DNA of 64,000 bases. Origin: Candidatus Zixiibacteriota bacterium. Its GTDB lineage: Bacteria; Zixibacteria; MSB-5A5; GN15; FEB-12. Position numbers and translations under genes: made by a program. How positions within the stretch are numbered: the stretch's first letter is position 1; every line of letters starts with the position of its first letter. The notes under the pieces were generated by a model. It made no database searches. It was not told the DNA's origin and saw nothing but the letters and a program-made list of their open reading frames with translations. The stretch lies in the NCBI GenBank assembly GCA_034003725.1, contig JAVEYB010000001.1, positions 394,641-458,640 on the forward strand. Direction: 5' to 3'. Below are positions 63,460 through 64,000 of the stretch, one piece after another.

Positions 63460-63517
63460 AAATCCCGGGCCACGCACGGCCCGGGATTTCCTGCTTGTGG
63501 CGCGCCCGTTTTTTTTG
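63460..63517 (+). terminator. Terminator-like hairpin after mscL
   Basis: A perfect 12 bp stem, AAATCCCGGGCC (63460-63471) and GGCCCGGGATTT (63478-63489), with a 6 nt loop. A run of eight T residues comes only about 20 nt later (63510-63517), so it is not a textbook U-tract, but termination here is likely. Confidence 0.75.
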
Positions 63518-63567
63518 CACTTTTCCGCAGGTACAATTCATAACCGTACGGGAGAGTGAGGACACCT

Positions 63568-64000
63568 ATGAAAAACGGAATTTGTCGAGCCATCGCCCTG
63601 GGTTGCCTGACAGCCGCGCTTCTGGCGCCGGCTCTGGCCGCCCAGGAAGTCGCGGATGATACGCTGTACATATGGAAGAAGAGTCTGGTCTGGGACCTGA
63701 CCGCAACGCAGACGTCGTACAACGACGCCTGGGTGGGCGGCGAAGTCGGATCGTTTTCGTGGCAGACCAATCTGAACGGCTCCGCGCAGCGGCAATTCTC
63801 CCCATCGTTCAACTTCAAGAGCACGCTCCGATCTTCATTCGGCATGACCAGCACGCAGGATGAAGAATCCGGCGACTGGAGCAAACCGAAGAAGTCGACC
63901 GACCTGATAGACTGGGAAAACGTCGGCAGCTTCACGCTCAACGGATTGGTCGATCCCTACGTCGCATTTCGTCTCGAATCACAGTTTTATGATGGCCGCT
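63568..64000 (+). CDS. DUF3078-like exported protein (5' part only)
   Basis: The frame opens at ATG 63568 after a GAGTGAGGA ribosome site and stays open to the window end (144 codons seen). A signal peptide covers about 1-24 ('ALGCLTAALLAPALAAQ'). Trp-rich segments such as 'TQTSYNDAWVGGEVGSFSWQ' and 'LNGSAQRQFSPSFNFKS' fit the beta-barrel-like DUF3078 outer-membrane family of FCB bacteria. The right end of the gene is missing. Confidence 0.7.
   Translation, partial: MKNGICRAIALGCLTAALLAPALAAQEVADDTLYIWKKSLVWDLTATQTSYNDAWVGGEVGSFSWQTNLNGSAQRQFSPSFNFKSTLRSSFGMTSTQDEESGDWSKPKKSTDLIDWENVGSFTLNGLVDPYVAFRLESQFYDGR

Overview
The window is GC-rich bacterial chromosome, densely coded, with many 4-20 bp gene overlaps, and it runs from inside a short palindromic repeat cluster to inside an unfinished gene. 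The proteins suggest a diderm of the FCB/Zixibacteria-like type (inference): a TonB-dependent receptor, a PorV-like outer-membrane protein, a secretion/FlgD-Ig-type C-terminal domain on a 2978-residue surface protein, dockerin-like C-termini with the 'DLSDLIYLVNYLF' style, a short RpoD without region 1.1, and a DUF3078-like protein. No plasmid, phage or CRISPR hallmark is seen.

Layout. 1-1.2 kb: palindromic repeats, a long non-coding stretch and a small 'STGP' family protein. 1.3-5.1 kb: TonB-dependent receptor and a divergent MFS exporter. 5.1-13.4 kb: a tightly overlapping haem operon read leftward, hemA-hemC-hemL-hemE-hemN-hemH-hemY, without hemB or hemD. 13.6-28.9 kb: a six-gene, nearly gapless leftward unit: giant secreted beta-helix/Ig protein, PorV-TPR protein, membrane SpoIIE-type phosphatase, STAS-HATPase fusion, lone STAS protein, GAF-PAS histidine kinase. 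This joins an outer-surface secretion pair to a partner-switching signalling set and is the most unusual system in the window. 29-37.7 kb: M50 protease, OPT transporter, DinB-like protein, SulP transporter, two related TPR proteins around a small acidic protein, and tRNA-Leu(CAG).

38.4-44.8 kb: two secreted peptidases (lysyl-endopeptidase-like S1 and M14 carboxypeptidase), both ending in dockerin-like modules. 44.9-50.7 kb: a sodium:solute symporter, then DUF5752, a TreT-like glycosyltransferase, OtsB and OtsA, giving two possible trehalose routes in one cluster. 50.7-57.3 kb (leftward): HtrA, RpoD, SixA, a methyltransferase, a lipoprotein and an SGNH hydrolase. HtrA has a very good sigma-70 promoter with a palindrome filling the -35/-10 spacer.

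57.5-61.8 kb: class II aldolase, an aminotransferase-fold protein whose PLP-binding lysine is replaced by tyrosine, FolB, FolK, deoxynucleoside kinase and PanB, in a coupled cofactor/nucleotide operon. 62-64 kb: MscS, MscL with a C-terminal zinc ribbon, and the start of a DUF3078-like outer-membrane protein cut by the window edge.

All family assignments are from reading the sequences; no searches were run. Start sites were moved from the longest frame when a Shine-Dalgarno site, an operon overlap or family length favoured a later one.
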